Translations under genes and position numbers: made by a program
Shown here: in pieces, positions 33,940 through 44,595 of the stretch
How the letters are laid out: every line of letters begins with the position of its first letter
Position numbering within the stretch: the stretch's first letter is position 1
Notes under the pieces: model-generated
What the model saw: the letters and a program-made list of their open reading frames with translations, nothing else
Database searches by the model: none
Told to the model about the DNA's origin: nothing
Assembly (NCBI RefSeq): GCF_000165425.1
Contig: NW_001799031.1
Coordinates: 143,946-188,540, forward strand
Source: Paramecium tetraurelia
Lineage: Eukaryota > Ciliophora > Oligohymenophorea > Peniculida > Parameciidae
Direction: 5' to 3'
DNA length: 44,595 nt

Positions 33940-35019
33940 ATGAAAATTAGCATAATTTTAGGTCTAATCAAGCTAAAAAAGGAAAGAAGATAAATATAAA
34001 AAATATTGGACAACATCCATCCTGAAGAATAGCATTTCGCATCCAATAAATAAGAAGAAATTCTATATTACAATATCTACATGTTGACCATACTCCCTAT
34101 TTTGAGGATATTAGAAATTGTGAAACACGCTCTAATTGAAAAATTCATCACAAAAATCCCAGCATTTCATCCCTTCACTAAATAATAGGTTGAAGAAGAG
34201 TCCTTGCATATTTTCAACGACTTCCTTGACTCTCTGTCTTAAAAAGGACAAATGAATGTCAATAAATATATACACAAGGTAATAAAAAAATACACCACAT
34301 ACTAAGAAGCATTAGAGATGGCCACTTCTGCTAAGACTCTGTTAGTTTAACCGAATGATTTCTAAAGACAATCTTCAATATAATTAAAGCATATCAATGG
34401 GAATGTGAAAGTCAAATCAAAGATGTCTGATTTTTATGAGAATACTGCAGATGATCATTTGTAAAGGAATATTGCAATGAATAGAACCTTCGATTTACTT
34501 TACATTTTTATAGGAGATATACATTATCACAAATTACTAGAGGATCCAGATTATTTATATAACCAGATCTAGCATATGAATCCAGATTATTGGAAAACCA
34601 AATACACACCAGTTATGCACAAAATAAGTGAATGCATTGATGAAGACTTGGAGGATTTCATTAAGCAAGACGATAAGAATCAGAATAAATAAGAATAATA
34701 ATAATAGAAACAAGAGTATTGTTGCATACTAAGAGCAATTTGTTAATATGCAGTAGACTTATTAAAGAGTGTGAATGTGGCTACTCTGTATTATTATTCA
34801 GTTAATTATTCATTTCAAAAATTTGTAAACCGTTTGGATGGAGAGGAGGATTTGCAGAGAATATTATATTTGACTTAGAATCATAATAGAGAGAGGAATT
34901 ACAAATAACATGTGAAAGACTTTTTGAGAGGACGTTCAAATTTCATTAGAGAGATGCGAAATAGGTGTTTGATTGATTAGGGAGAAAGAGAGTTGATAAA
35001 AGTAATTTTAAATTTCTGA
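33940..35019 (+). CDS. hypothetical protein, 359 residues
   Basis: Uninterrupted frame from MKISIILGLIKLKKERR to LIKVILNF. It is largely helical, with a Gln-run (NKQEQQQQKQE) near residue 240, and segments such as FDLLYIFIGDIHYHKLLEDP and ILRAICQYAVDLLKSVNVAT. No membrane segment, signal peptide or known domain was recognised. It ends 15 bp before the ATG of the ATG13-like gene on the same strand. Confidence 0.6.
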
Positions 35020-35034
35020 GTTTTTTATTTATTT

Positions 35035-35713
35035 ATGTTAAAACCACATAAAGTGTTGTTGCATGAGTTTGCTGAACTGATATTGAATCAGAGAGTAGAG
35101 TAGAAACCATCAAGTTTGAGACATTCGAATGTACTGAATTTGTGGCAGATCAAGGGAATATGGGTGGATGAGAATTCAGATTTAAGAGTGCAGCTAAATT
35201 TCTACATTTAGAAATGGAATACTAGGATTCTAGTTGAAGTTTGGGTCTTAGAAGTAATCATAACAAACGAGTAATAGAACAACACTAAAAAGATAATTTA
35301 AGATGAGTGATCAGGAATTTAAGAAGACACAACGACTGGCTCTTTTGCAATCGAGGAGTATTCTAGGAATATTGGCCAATCTCCCCCTCTCTCAAGAAAT
35401 CCCTTCCTTTAATAAGCATATGAAAATTGCATACAATACTGAAAATAGTACAATCCCAACACATTTCCATACCATCAACTTCCCAGTCATCCCATGTTCA
35501 AGTAAAAAGGTCACTTACTTGTATATGCAGGTTCACTACTAAAAGGAAATTATATTCTCTCCACAACCAAAATTAGCACAAAAACCATTCACTCAAAGAG
35601 AAGATGCTGAAATGACCACTTTGCATCAAATTCAAAAGAGTTTCAGAAAAAGAACCAAGGCTTCTTCTTAGATAACTGAAACTCTGGAATACTTTATTTG
35701 CACTGTGAACTGA
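35035..35713 (+). CDS. ATG13-like HORMA-domain protein
   Basis: About 209 residues if a 49-nt intron (35254-35302, GTAATC...TTAAG) is removed; this joins LVEVWVLE to MSDQEFKKTQ and keeps frame to the TGA. Its pattern follows the ATG13 HORMA domain: KVLLHEFAELILNQR, NLWQI near the start, the VEVWVLE strand matching LEIWCLE of human ATG13, LALLQSRSILGILANLPL matching the following helix, then VTYLYMQV. ATG13 scaffolds the ATG1/ULK1 autophagy-initiation complex. Here only the HORMA domain is present; the long disordered tail that binds ATG1/ATG17 is missing. The alternative reading without the intron stops at TGA near 35310. Confidence 0.6.
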
Positions 35714-35756
35714 TAAATTACTATCTATATATTTGTATATAATAATTATTAACTGA

Positions 35757-37792
35757 ATGCACATTGATCCAACTCAGATGGTCAAGATTTCATTCTAAGC
35801 TAGCATTGTGATTTTCATTTCTTTAACATTTGCAGCAATTCTATTTGGTTAACCTGAAAAGTTGACAAGAGGCTTCGATCCAGATGGTAATTAGCATTAT
35901 TATAAAAAGGAATTGCATGTGGTTCTGATTTTGGATCTAGAGATTATCCTTACATTTATTTTGGCAATCCTACTCCCAATACTTTACATTAAACTGTCTG
36001 TGTGAAATCATGTCCTAAGCCAGATCATAAAAACGGCAGTACAAATACAAATCATATCTTTTAGTGCCAAAACAGTTAGATTGCATGCCTAACTCTATTA
36101 TTCAGTAATGTTAAGCTAAGTTCTCTATAGACCATCCAGAAACTTAATTTTTAATATATGATACCTTCCTTTATAAGGGAAACATTTGTATGCCTCGAAA
36201 TTTAGCTTATTATGAGGCGATCAAAGAAATATCCACACCTCCTTCTAGATTAAGTAATACCAGTGACGTCTACAAGAATAAATGGATGCTCCTTATCTTT
36301 ATACTCGTTGCAGGCGTTGCATCGAAATAATTACTCACATAACTGAAGGCAAATACTTAATATAGTGTTTGGGGCTTGACATTTGGACTATTCATTTTTG
36401 TGGGAACTTTGGGAGTTATTTTTGTTTCTTAAGCCAGAGATGCTATCGCCAATTCAATAGAAACTAATTCCATGTCTGCTTTTTAGGTGGATGAAGAATA
36501 TATTTTGAAAATGAGTAATGTGCCCAATCCTATTAAAATGGTCATCTTATCTTTAATTTTTGTAATTCTAACATTTTATGGAGCTTATTTCTTATACAAC
36601 AATTACGATCGAATCAAAGATCTGTCACAATTATTTGAATAGGTTGAAATATATATGGCTGATCATGAATACCTATAAGAAGCATCTTACCCTATGATTT
36701 TGGTCCTTAATTTCTTTCTATTCTTAACACTCTATACCATTCTGTATACATTTATCAATATTTCTAATAGATCATTAAGAGCTTGTTTCGTGATTGATTT
36801 CTAATAGATCGGACCCTTTGAAAAAATCTAAGGAGGTGTTCTCTATTATTTCCAAATCTTGATAGCGTTTTTCTTCTTTTGGGGAGTCCAAGTGATCTTT
36901 GGAATTAACAACTATATGGTGTCGTCATCTCTGGTGCAGTGGATTCAAGTGGGTTACAATCAACACCAAGATGTACAATACAATAGGAATTAAGCTACAC
37001 TTATTTTAACCAGATACTTTATGCAAGAAGCCTTCTATAACATTGGTAAAATAGCATTTGCTTCATTTCTCTTATTGGTATCTCCAGTTAAATTTGTATG
37101 CGATGCTATTAAGGATTGGGCTGTCAGAAGGTAAAATTAGAAGTTTAGAAATTTACTTACTAAATGTTGCTGTCTGCCCTTCATTCAAATATACAAAAAA
37201 ACCAGACAAATTGAAGAGGTTGTTTACATTGAATAAGCAATCAATAGGAAGTATTGCATAACCGTTAATGTCTGTTTTAAATTCATTGAGGACTACTTGG
37301 AATTAAGATTAGAGGATTCAAATGCTGCTGAGCTTTTTGAATAACTAAGTACTTTCATTCATATAAACTTTAGGGAATACTGTAGATTCATTTTTATTGA
37401 TCATCAAAATATTTATTGCACTACTTTGTGCTATCATTTGTAAGTTTATTTTGAGTTTCAATTACTTTTCAAATCATATGTACGAAACCAACCTCACTTC
37501 TTTGATAGCTGCTATCATAGGATATTATGTTGCATCATTATATTTCTAAATCTATTCGATTGTTCTATAAGGTTTGGGTTATATTTATATAAGAACGATG
37601 AATATTTGTAAAAAGAACAATGAGAATTATGAAAGGAATTAATAAAAAAGAAGAGATACCGCATTTGAAACATTTAAAAATATTTATAAAGTACCTATGT
37701 ATATCATAACTTTTTAGGATTTTTCGGAAATTATGATTCACTTTGAAAATAAGATTAGAAATTAGAAAACCAAAGAATAACTTCCTCATTGA
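35757..37792 (+). CDS. choline-transporter-like protein (CTL/SLC44 family)
   Basis: Multipass membrane protein of about 653 residues with introns of 23, 26 and 25 nt. It has the CTL layout: an N-terminal helix, a large extracellular Cys-containing loop (TVCVKSCPKPD, CMPNS, GNICMP), then about nine helices. The signature segment GGVLYYFQILIAFFFFWGVQ is followed by the Cys-rich stretch CCCLPFIQIYKK and a final helix pair (LLIIKIFIALLCAIICKFIL; then VASLYFQIYSIVLQGL). CTL proteins transport choline or ethanolamine. The tail ends NQKTKEQLPH. Confidence 0.85.
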
Positions 37793-38068
37793 TAAAATAT
37801 ATGCTTTTACAATTATATATATTATCAATAAATTTTCTATAATAAATCTGCGTATCACTAAAAGTGTAAGCTAATAAATAAGTATCAAGTAAGAATTGGA
37901 GTGAGTTAATACCTAAATTATAACTTATTATCTTGAAGAACAAAAACAATTTATTTTTTCAATAAATTATTTGAAATTCTTAGATCTTATAATATATTTA
38001 AAGCATTTATATTGAAAATTATTTTATTATTGTTTAGACATACATCATATTGAAAATTAATATAATTA

Positions 38069-40071
38069 ATGAATTCAAAACCGAAAAGTATTTTTGAATG
38101 TTTGGATGAACACTTTTAGGAGTTAGATTAAGAAGATGAAGATGAAGAGAATGAAATAATGCAGAATGAAAATATTACAAATTATGATTAGGGTCCAGGA
38201 TAAAAATAAGATAAGTCTAAACATATAGCGAGACCAAAGGATATAATCAAATGGGAAGATATCAATAAATTAGATGTTTAAGAAGATGATTTGTTTGAAA
38301 TTTAAGAAGCACCAGAAGAGAGTGTTGTTTCATAAGTCAAAGATAATGAAAATTTTAATTTCGATTATGAAATACCAGTCCTAATGTTGGATGATGACAG
38401 TCAAATAAGTCAAGGAAAAAAAATTAAATTAGCTGGTTTAAATAATTACATTAAATCTAAAGAAAAGGAAAGGCAGTAGGTTGAAGAAAATTTTTAAAGA
38501 ATTGTTTAACAAAAAGCTGAAGAATTAATTCAAGAATAAAAAAAGGAGGAGTTGATGAAAAAGATATAAAAGCAAAGTATTCCTTCTAAATTGCAATAAA
38601 AAGTCTAATCACTATTTTAATAAGTCGATTATGAAGCCAATCCAATAAAGATAACTGCTTAATAAAGTATTACTAATTCAACAAATACCCCTTCTTTAAC
38701 TAAAAAAAAATAAAATGATAATGAACAAGTGAGTAAATTGAAGGAAGAAATACTGAATCTCAAAAACCTAATAAATGACTATAAGTTACGCTACAATCAA
38801 GATTAGGATTTAATTAAGACTCTTAGAGTAACTATTCAGAAAGGAGACACAAATTAATCACGTACAAGTTGTTCAACTAAAGCTAGCAAAACAGATGATT
38901 TAATAAATGAAAATGAGCAATTGAAATAGGATATGATTACTTTAAAATAGCAACATTAAAAAGAAATTGAGTCATTGAAATAGTAATTATCAAGAGTTTA
39001 GAAGATATAAGTAGGATGTCAATAAAGATAATAGAAGGATCAAGTAATACCAGATAAAACTAAAGAAGAAATTACAAAATTATAGGCAGAAAAAGCCTAA
39101 CAGGGTTCAGATTTCAGAAATAAATTAAATGAAGCAACTCTAAAAATTTAATAAAAGGATTAGGAATTAGAAAAATTAAAAAAACAAATTAAGACTATGT
39201 AAGAATAAAAAGAATAACCAGATAAATAATAGATCGTAATTGAAGATTTAAAATAATAAATATAAAAGCTCAATCAACAGATTGAAGAAATAAAATAGAA
39301 GTACTTGTTTGATAATTAACTTAAACTATTATTCCCAATATAATAAGATAATGTTTTAGCTGTCCTTAATATCTTTTACAAATTAGAAAACACTAAAAAT
39401 GCAGTCAATTTTATAAAAACTAAATTGAATACTGGATTTACTTATGTTTACTCAAAAATATACAATGTCTACAAATGGTTTAAATAAATGATTAAATTTA
39501 AGTGGACCAAATCAGTTGTGCATCATCCTGATAATTAACAACTTGTAAAAGAAGCTATTTAAAAAATAAGGACTAATCCCACTGTTTTAGAAACTGAAAA
39601 TTAAAAATTAACAAAAACATTGATCTAGTTAGGCTAAGAGAACAAGGATCTTTAAGAAAAGTTATCCTCATTATAAATATAATACAATTAGAAAATTGAA
39701 ATCTATGGTTAATTAGATGAATTAGTTAGAGTTGATAAAATATAATTAGCAAATCAATTAATGATGCGTATACTGAAAAAAGAAGCTGAGGATAGAAATA
39801 ATGAGTAGTAAATAGAATACCCTGAATTATAAATTGTTAAAGTATTCTAATTACAAATATTTAGAAATATGCTGAGTTGATAATGCAATCAACTCTTCCT
39901 CAATATCAAAAGTCGTAATCACCTAAACAGGATAAAAACACTAAGGCTGTTGCATCCCTATAAGGAATCAATAATAAATAGGTCTCCATTGCAGTTACAA
40001 AATGTGGACACATTGAAAGGCACTAAAAAAGAGATTAAAAGCCTACTAAAGGGTAATATTATAATAAATGA
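38069..40071 (+). CDS. Gln/Lys/Glu-rich coiled-coil protein, 659 residues
   Basis: Starts MNSKPKSIFECLDEHFQELD, then an acidic stretch (QEDEDEEN), a LNNYIKSKEKERQQ region, and a long coiled coil from about residue 210 to 400. A less helical middle (LFPIQQDNVLAVLNIFYKLE to KWTKSVVHHPDN) breaks the coil before a second coiled segment. One 23-nt intron lies near the 3' end (GTATTC...TTTAG). No domain is recognised. Gln is mostly encoded by TAA/TAG. Possibly a basal-body, cortical or trafficking coiled-coil protein; this is inference from composition only. Confidence 0.7.
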
Positions 40072-40144
40072 ATAATAAACTTTTAATTTAATTATTTTTA
40101 CATTTAATAATGCAAAATATTATTAAAGATAACATTTTCAACTA

Positions 40145-40507
40145 ATGAAATCAAATAACGCCTAAAAATTTGATTTTAATTAATAGATAAAAGAAAACGC
40201 TTATTAACAAATTAGTTACTTCAAATCATAATAAGAAGTTAATTTCGGAAAAATTAATCTTTAGAAACTAGCTTAGAAGAAACAGTTTTCTCTCCCTCCT
40301 TATTAGTTTTTAAATTCTAGAAAGCTTTTTCAATAACAGAGTGAAGTGTTATTTAATATTATTTTACTTTTGTTTTTTAATTTCTATAATAATTTGAAAT
40401 GCATATCATAAAATAATTCAATATTTGAAAGAAAGAAAGAAAGAAAAAAAAAGTAAAATGAAATTTTAAACATGAGGTTAGGATTATTTAACCTTGTTCC
40501 ATGTTGA
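40145..40507 (+). CDS. possible small Gln-rich protein
   Basis: An open frame of about 120 codons starting MKSNAQKFDFNQQIKENAYQ and including KQFSLPPYQFLNSRK. The first 75 codons have coding-like, Gln/Lys-rich composition similar to neighbours; the rest runs into AT-rich sequence including a GAAA simple repeat (about 40429-40452), which suggests a missed intron or a shorter true gene. With a single stop codon, random frames of this size occur, so the call is weak. Confidence 0.25.
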
Positions 40508-40586
40508 ATTTATTTTTAACAATGTTAAATAACAATGTAAATAGAATAATGGTGTGAAATAGTTAATTTTAATATTTGCCAATAAA

Positions 40587-43500
40587 TCAACTACTTTTAT
40601 GATTGAATGATTTGTAATTAGAATTCTGAAGAAATTATTTTAGAATTTCATATTTATCCTGCTTTGAATTTTCGTTCTGATTATATACGGTTGTTTATTC
40701 TAAAAAAGATATGAGTAAAACTACCCTTATGCATATGATAATTTTTATTTTCAGGATTTTTCTATATTGCAATATCATATTATGCTTATGCTTCAGTAAT
40801 ACGATTTAATTTGATTAGCGTATTTGCTATTTCAAATATATTAATACCTTTATAAAAATATAGATCAGAACAACTAGGATTTATTAAAATTGCCTAATCA
40901 TAATATTTTAAAGCTTCTTCCAAAAGATCCATTTAGTGTAATGTAAATGCTAATCAAGTATTCCTTTTTTATTTACCTTTATTAAAATAAAATTGATAGC
41001 ACTCAGGATATTTCTAAATAGCTATATCAAAACTTTCTAATGATTGTTCAAAAAGTTTCATTTTAGCTAGAGCAATTGCTAATAAATATGAAATTGATTA
41101 TGCCTTTATTGTTGTAAAATTTTGCATTATTTGAATCCCTTTAAATAGCAAGATCAAAAAATTCTAATGCTTCTTAAAACCTTTGCATTTCTATTAAAGT
41201 AGTAGCTTTTTATGAATTTAGGTTAAACGTACCTTTATTTTCATAATATTCTGAATTTTCAGGATTCTTCTTTATAGCTAAATCATAAAATTTTAATGCT
41301 TCCTCATTTCGATTCTGTTTGGATAAAGTATTAGCTATTCTTAAATAAATAAAATAACCTTTATTATGATAGTACTCTGGATTTTCAGGATTTTTCTATA
41401 TGGCTAAGTCATAATATTATAAAGCTTCTTTAATTTTATTTTAATAGACTAAAACATTTGCTATTAGATTATATATTAGATTATACCCTTATTATGATAA
41501 AGCTCTGAGAATTCAGCATCAATACCTATGGCTAAATCAAACTATTATAAGGCTTCTTAATATTAATCTAATTTGCTTAGCGCAATTCCTTTTTGATAAT
41601 ATATTTGGCAATACCTTTTTTGTTATAAAAGTCAGCATTTTTTTAGTTTCTCTCAATTGCATAATTATAATATTTTAATGCTTCATTTAAAGAATTCATA
41701 TCTTCTAAAGTCATAGCTATCAATAAATATCAAATATTTACCTTTATTATAATAAAATGTAGCATTTTCTGGATATCTCTAAATCGCATAATTATAATAC
41801 TCCAAAGCCTCTTCAAAACGATGCAATTTAATTAAAGTATTTGCTGCAAAAATATATTACATATATGACAAAACCTTTCTGATTATAAAATAATGGATTT
41901 TCTGGGTTTTTTTAAATAGCAATTTCAATTTATTCTAAGGCTTCTGAAAAACGTTACAATTTTTTTAAAACAATAGCTATTATTATTACTATATATAAAC
42001 ATTTATTATAGTAATTTTCTGGACTTTGAGTATTTATTTTAATAGCATAATCATAATATTCTAATGCTTCTTAATACCGATTCAATTTAAAATTAAAGCA
42101 CTTGCTTACATATGTATATTTATTTTTTAATACCTTTGTTACTGAAAAATTCCGAATTTTCTGGGGCTTTTTTTATCGCTTTTTCAAAATATATTATTGC
42201 CTCATCAATTCTATTTAGATCTTCTAGAGCAAAAGCTATTAAATAATATATAAATATAATTGATGCCTTTTTCGTTATAATGATCAGGATTATCAGAGTT
42301 AATTTAAATAGCAATATCAATCTATTCCAAAGCTTCTTCTTAACGGTTCAAGGCGATTAAAGTAATTGCTTTTAAATAATTTTGAGTGACAATTTATACC
42401 TTTCTATGAATAATAATCAGACATTGTAGGATTTTTTGAAATAGCTAAATCACAATTCTGTAATGTTTCTTCAAACCGATTCAATTTAAATAAAGCCATA
42501 GCTGCTCATTAAGTCTTTCATTTTACCTTTACAATAATATAAATCGGGATGTTAAGGATTTATTTTGATAGCTAAATCAAAATGCTCTAATGCTTTTTCA
42601 AGTTGGTTTAAATGGGCTAAATACTTGCTATACAATTTTCAACTTTTTTTACCTTTAATGTAATAATGGTCATAAAATTCAGGGTTTTTTTAAATAGAAT
42701 AATCACAATTTTCTAATGCCTCTTCATAACGGTTCATTTGACATAAAGTGAAAGCTAAAATATTGTTTTTCATTACCTTTGTAATAATACTACTCCGAGT
42801 TTTCAGGATTTTTTTCAATTCCTTAATCATAATATTCTAATGCTTCTTAATAACGATTCAATAAATGTAATGCAAATCCTATTCAATTATATTTTGATTC
42901 TTACCTTTTTATCTATAATTATCACCATTTTATGGATTTTTTTAAATAGCGCATTCAGACTGTTCTAATGATTCCTCAAACCTATTCATTTTTTGTAAAG
43001 TGTTTGCTACCGAATTTATAGCTTATTACCTTAAACTTTAAAATATATTTCTTTCTCTGGATTTCTCTAAATAGCAGCAACCACATTTTTTAATGCCTAT
43101 TCATACTCTTTGCATTCAAATAAAGTATTTGCTTATTAATTTATAACTGTTATACCTTTATTATTATAATATTCTGAATTTTCGGGATCAATTGAAAGAG
43201 CTTTGTCATAATGATTTTATGCTTCTTCAAATCTTTTTAATTAGGCTAAGGTGTTTGCTGTAGAAGAATGACTGAATCAATTCATACCTTTATTGTTATA
43301 ATAATCCGCATATTTTGGATTTATTTTTATTGCTTAATCATAACATTTTAATGCTTCGTCTAAACGATTCAATTCATGTAGAACACTTGCTGTTCAATAA
43401 TAATGGATTTATTATACCTTTATTATTGTAATAATCTGCATTATTATGATCTTTCGAAATTGCCAAATCATAATATTCTAATGCCTCCCATAGACGACTC

Positions 43501-44333
43501 ATTTCATGTAGAGTAATTGCTTATGCTTTATGATTTTTTTATACCTTTGTTATAATAGTATCCAGCATTTTACGGATTTTTTTTTATAGCATAATCAAAA
43601 AATGTTAACGCCTCATGAGGCCTATCTAAGTCAATTAATGTGTTTGCTTAAATTAAAAAATTGTAATTTCACCTTTGTTGTTGTAATAATCTGGATTTTC
43701 AGGATCTTTTTGGATAGCATAATTGTTATATTTTAGTGCTTCATGAAAACGATTTACTTTTTTTAAGGCAATTGCTACATAATATGTTATCTTAATTTAT
43801 ACATTTTTCATTGTAATAAGTTGAGTTAGTAGGATCTCTCTGAATGGCTTTATCATAATATTGTAATGCTTCTTCAAATCGATTAGAATCAAATAAAATG
43901 TTAGCTTTTAATTATAAATTTAATTAAACCTTTATTGTAATAATAATCTGGAGGATGAAGATCATTCTTACTTGCATCAGCATTTTTACTCTATTATACT
44001 GCCTTCACTTGATTAATTTAGGCTGATTATTTTTAAGTGATATTTTGCACTATCTAATTTGTTTATAATTCGTTGATTGTATTTAAACTCAGTTAATTTA
44101 ATACATTCAATTAACTCTACTTTTTCTATTTATCATTAAGATTCTTTAATTCCTCTAATTTTTATTTTCCATTTGTAGTTTATTAAATTTTACCCAGTTC
44201 TAGTTAGATAAACTTTAATCAATTTACAAATCAACTTCCTCAACTTATTAATATTTGTGCAAATTTTTCTCTTTGTGAAAATTTGAATCCCTGTTTGCTT
44301 GTATACCTTTTATTGTAATGAAAATGCTCCCAT
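40587..44333 (-). CDS. large TPR-repeat protein with one intron per repeat
   Basis: About 1000 residues. An N-terminal coiled coil (for example KLEELKNLNDKQKKQSQLN) leads to YYYNK, followed by about 25 TPR repeats and a short polar tail (TTVYNQNENSKQDKYE) ending at TGA 40587. A typical repeat reads AIALAKMKLFEQSLESFDIA then IQKYPECYQFYFNK, with the TPR consensus Tyr, Ala20, Phe/Tyr24, Ala27 and Pro32. Every repeat is a separate 102-nt exon, and each intron (about 21-31 nt) splits the codon for residue 8 after its first base. TPR solenoids bind protein partners. The 5' end is uncertain; the ATG at 44333 is a candidate and at least one upstream intron is needed. Confidence 0.8.
40725..43929 (-). 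repeat. tandem exon-intron repeat array, about 25 units of 123-133 bp
   Basis: The plus-strand marker AC|CTTTATT (minus-strand exon end followed by the intron 5' end) recurs with exon/intron borders at 40724, 40847, 40976, 41103, 41232, 41357, 41486, 41614, 41741, 41874, 42000, 42133, 42266, 42399, 42526, 42652, 42776, 42904, 43029, 43155, 43287, 43417, 43544, 43672, 43802 and 43929. Spacing is 123-133 bp, that is 102 bp of coding repeat plus an intron. Exon sequences are diverged but alignable; introns share only their ends. Confidence 0.85.
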
Positions 44334-44595
44334 ATCTATATATTAGAATAGTATTAAACCTTTCATTATCTATTATATAGGTATTTCTTTAAACATATGA
44401 TATGTCCTAATTAAATTAAGATTGGTTATGGAGAATTTAAATAATTAAGTTTTCTAATATCCATTTGCATTCAGCTTGCATTATAAATCTTTTTAAATCA
44501 ATTATATCATTTTTTTTATTATAATTATAATATTTTAAATAGGCAATATTGTAATGTGATCATTTTTTGTATCTTTTCTCATAATTCTAGGTGAT
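44334..44595. other. AT-rich sequence upstream of the TPR gene
   Basis: 262 bp to the window edge with no supportable gene. It may contain the true 5' exons or promoter of the TPR gene. Confidence 0.4.

Noticed and set aside
40429..40452. GAAA-type simple repeat
   Set aside because: A short low-complexity run common in AT-rich intergenic DNA; no further significance seen.
1..44595. Telomeric repeats, CRISPR arrays, insertion sequences
   Set aside because: None seen; the only long-range repetition is the TPR exon array.

Overview
Organism and code. The window is macronuclear-type DNA of a ciliate, best matched by the genus Paramecium. Conserved proteins (Hsp70, eL28, eS4, Rab, MAPK, ATG4) read through only if TAA and TAG encode Gln and TGA is the sole stop. 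Genes are packed tail to tail or head to head and cut by very small GT-AG introns, nearly all 19-32 nt. Introns were placed by eye: they restore the frame across conserved motifs, and in most genes the spliced length divides by three.

Layout. 1-4773: AT-rich stretch with no supportable gene. 4774-6758: secretory-pathway Hsp70. 7166-8377 (-): protein kinase. 8610-9617: small membrane protein, then ribosomal eL28. 10004-10915 (-): ribosomal eS4, divergent from an EGF-domain membrane protein (10960-11691), followed by the ADAT3-like tRNA deaminase subunit (to 12513). 12641-15437 (-): K+ channel with a cyclic-nucleotide-binding-like domain, divergent by 23 nt from an F-box/coiled-coil gene (to 16330) and a TauE/SafE-type transporter (to 17722). 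17869-20725 (-): an unknown gene, a coiled-coil gene and EMC6. 20795-21802: MORN-repeat protein. 21830-22448 (-): RING/TM protein, 12 nt from a divergent large gene (22461-24304). 24335-25797: ATG4. 25863-27655 (-): MFS-like transporter and an EF-hand protein. 27764-29483: DHHC palmitoyltransferase and a Rab GTPase, each with a single-base frame break in an A run. 29508-31658 (-): RING-H2, coiled-coil and CWF19-like genes. 32193-33882: MAPK15/ERK7-8-like kinase. 33940-35019: unknown. 35035-35713: ATG13-like HORMA protein. 35757-37792: choline-transporter-like protein. 38069-40071: Gln/Lys/Glu-rich coiled coil. 40587-about 44333 (-): a large TPR protein.

Themes. Most genes are ordinary eukaryotic housekeeping or trafficking genes: translation and tRNA modification (eL28, eS4, ADAT3), ER and secretory function (Hsp70, EMC6, Rab, DHHC), autophagy (ATG4, ATG13-like), ion and solute transport (K+ channel, TauE, MFS, CTL), signalling (two kinases, EF-hand) and ubiquitin-type adaptors (F-box, two RING proteins). 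No operon logic applies; neighbours appear functionally independent, although several divergent pairs must share an extremely short promoter.

The most striking structure is the TPR gene. About 25 successive exons are each one 34-codon TPR repeat, separated by introns of about 21-31 nt that always interrupt the same codon. Two of those introns start with GC instead of GT, and one repeat exon is a base short.
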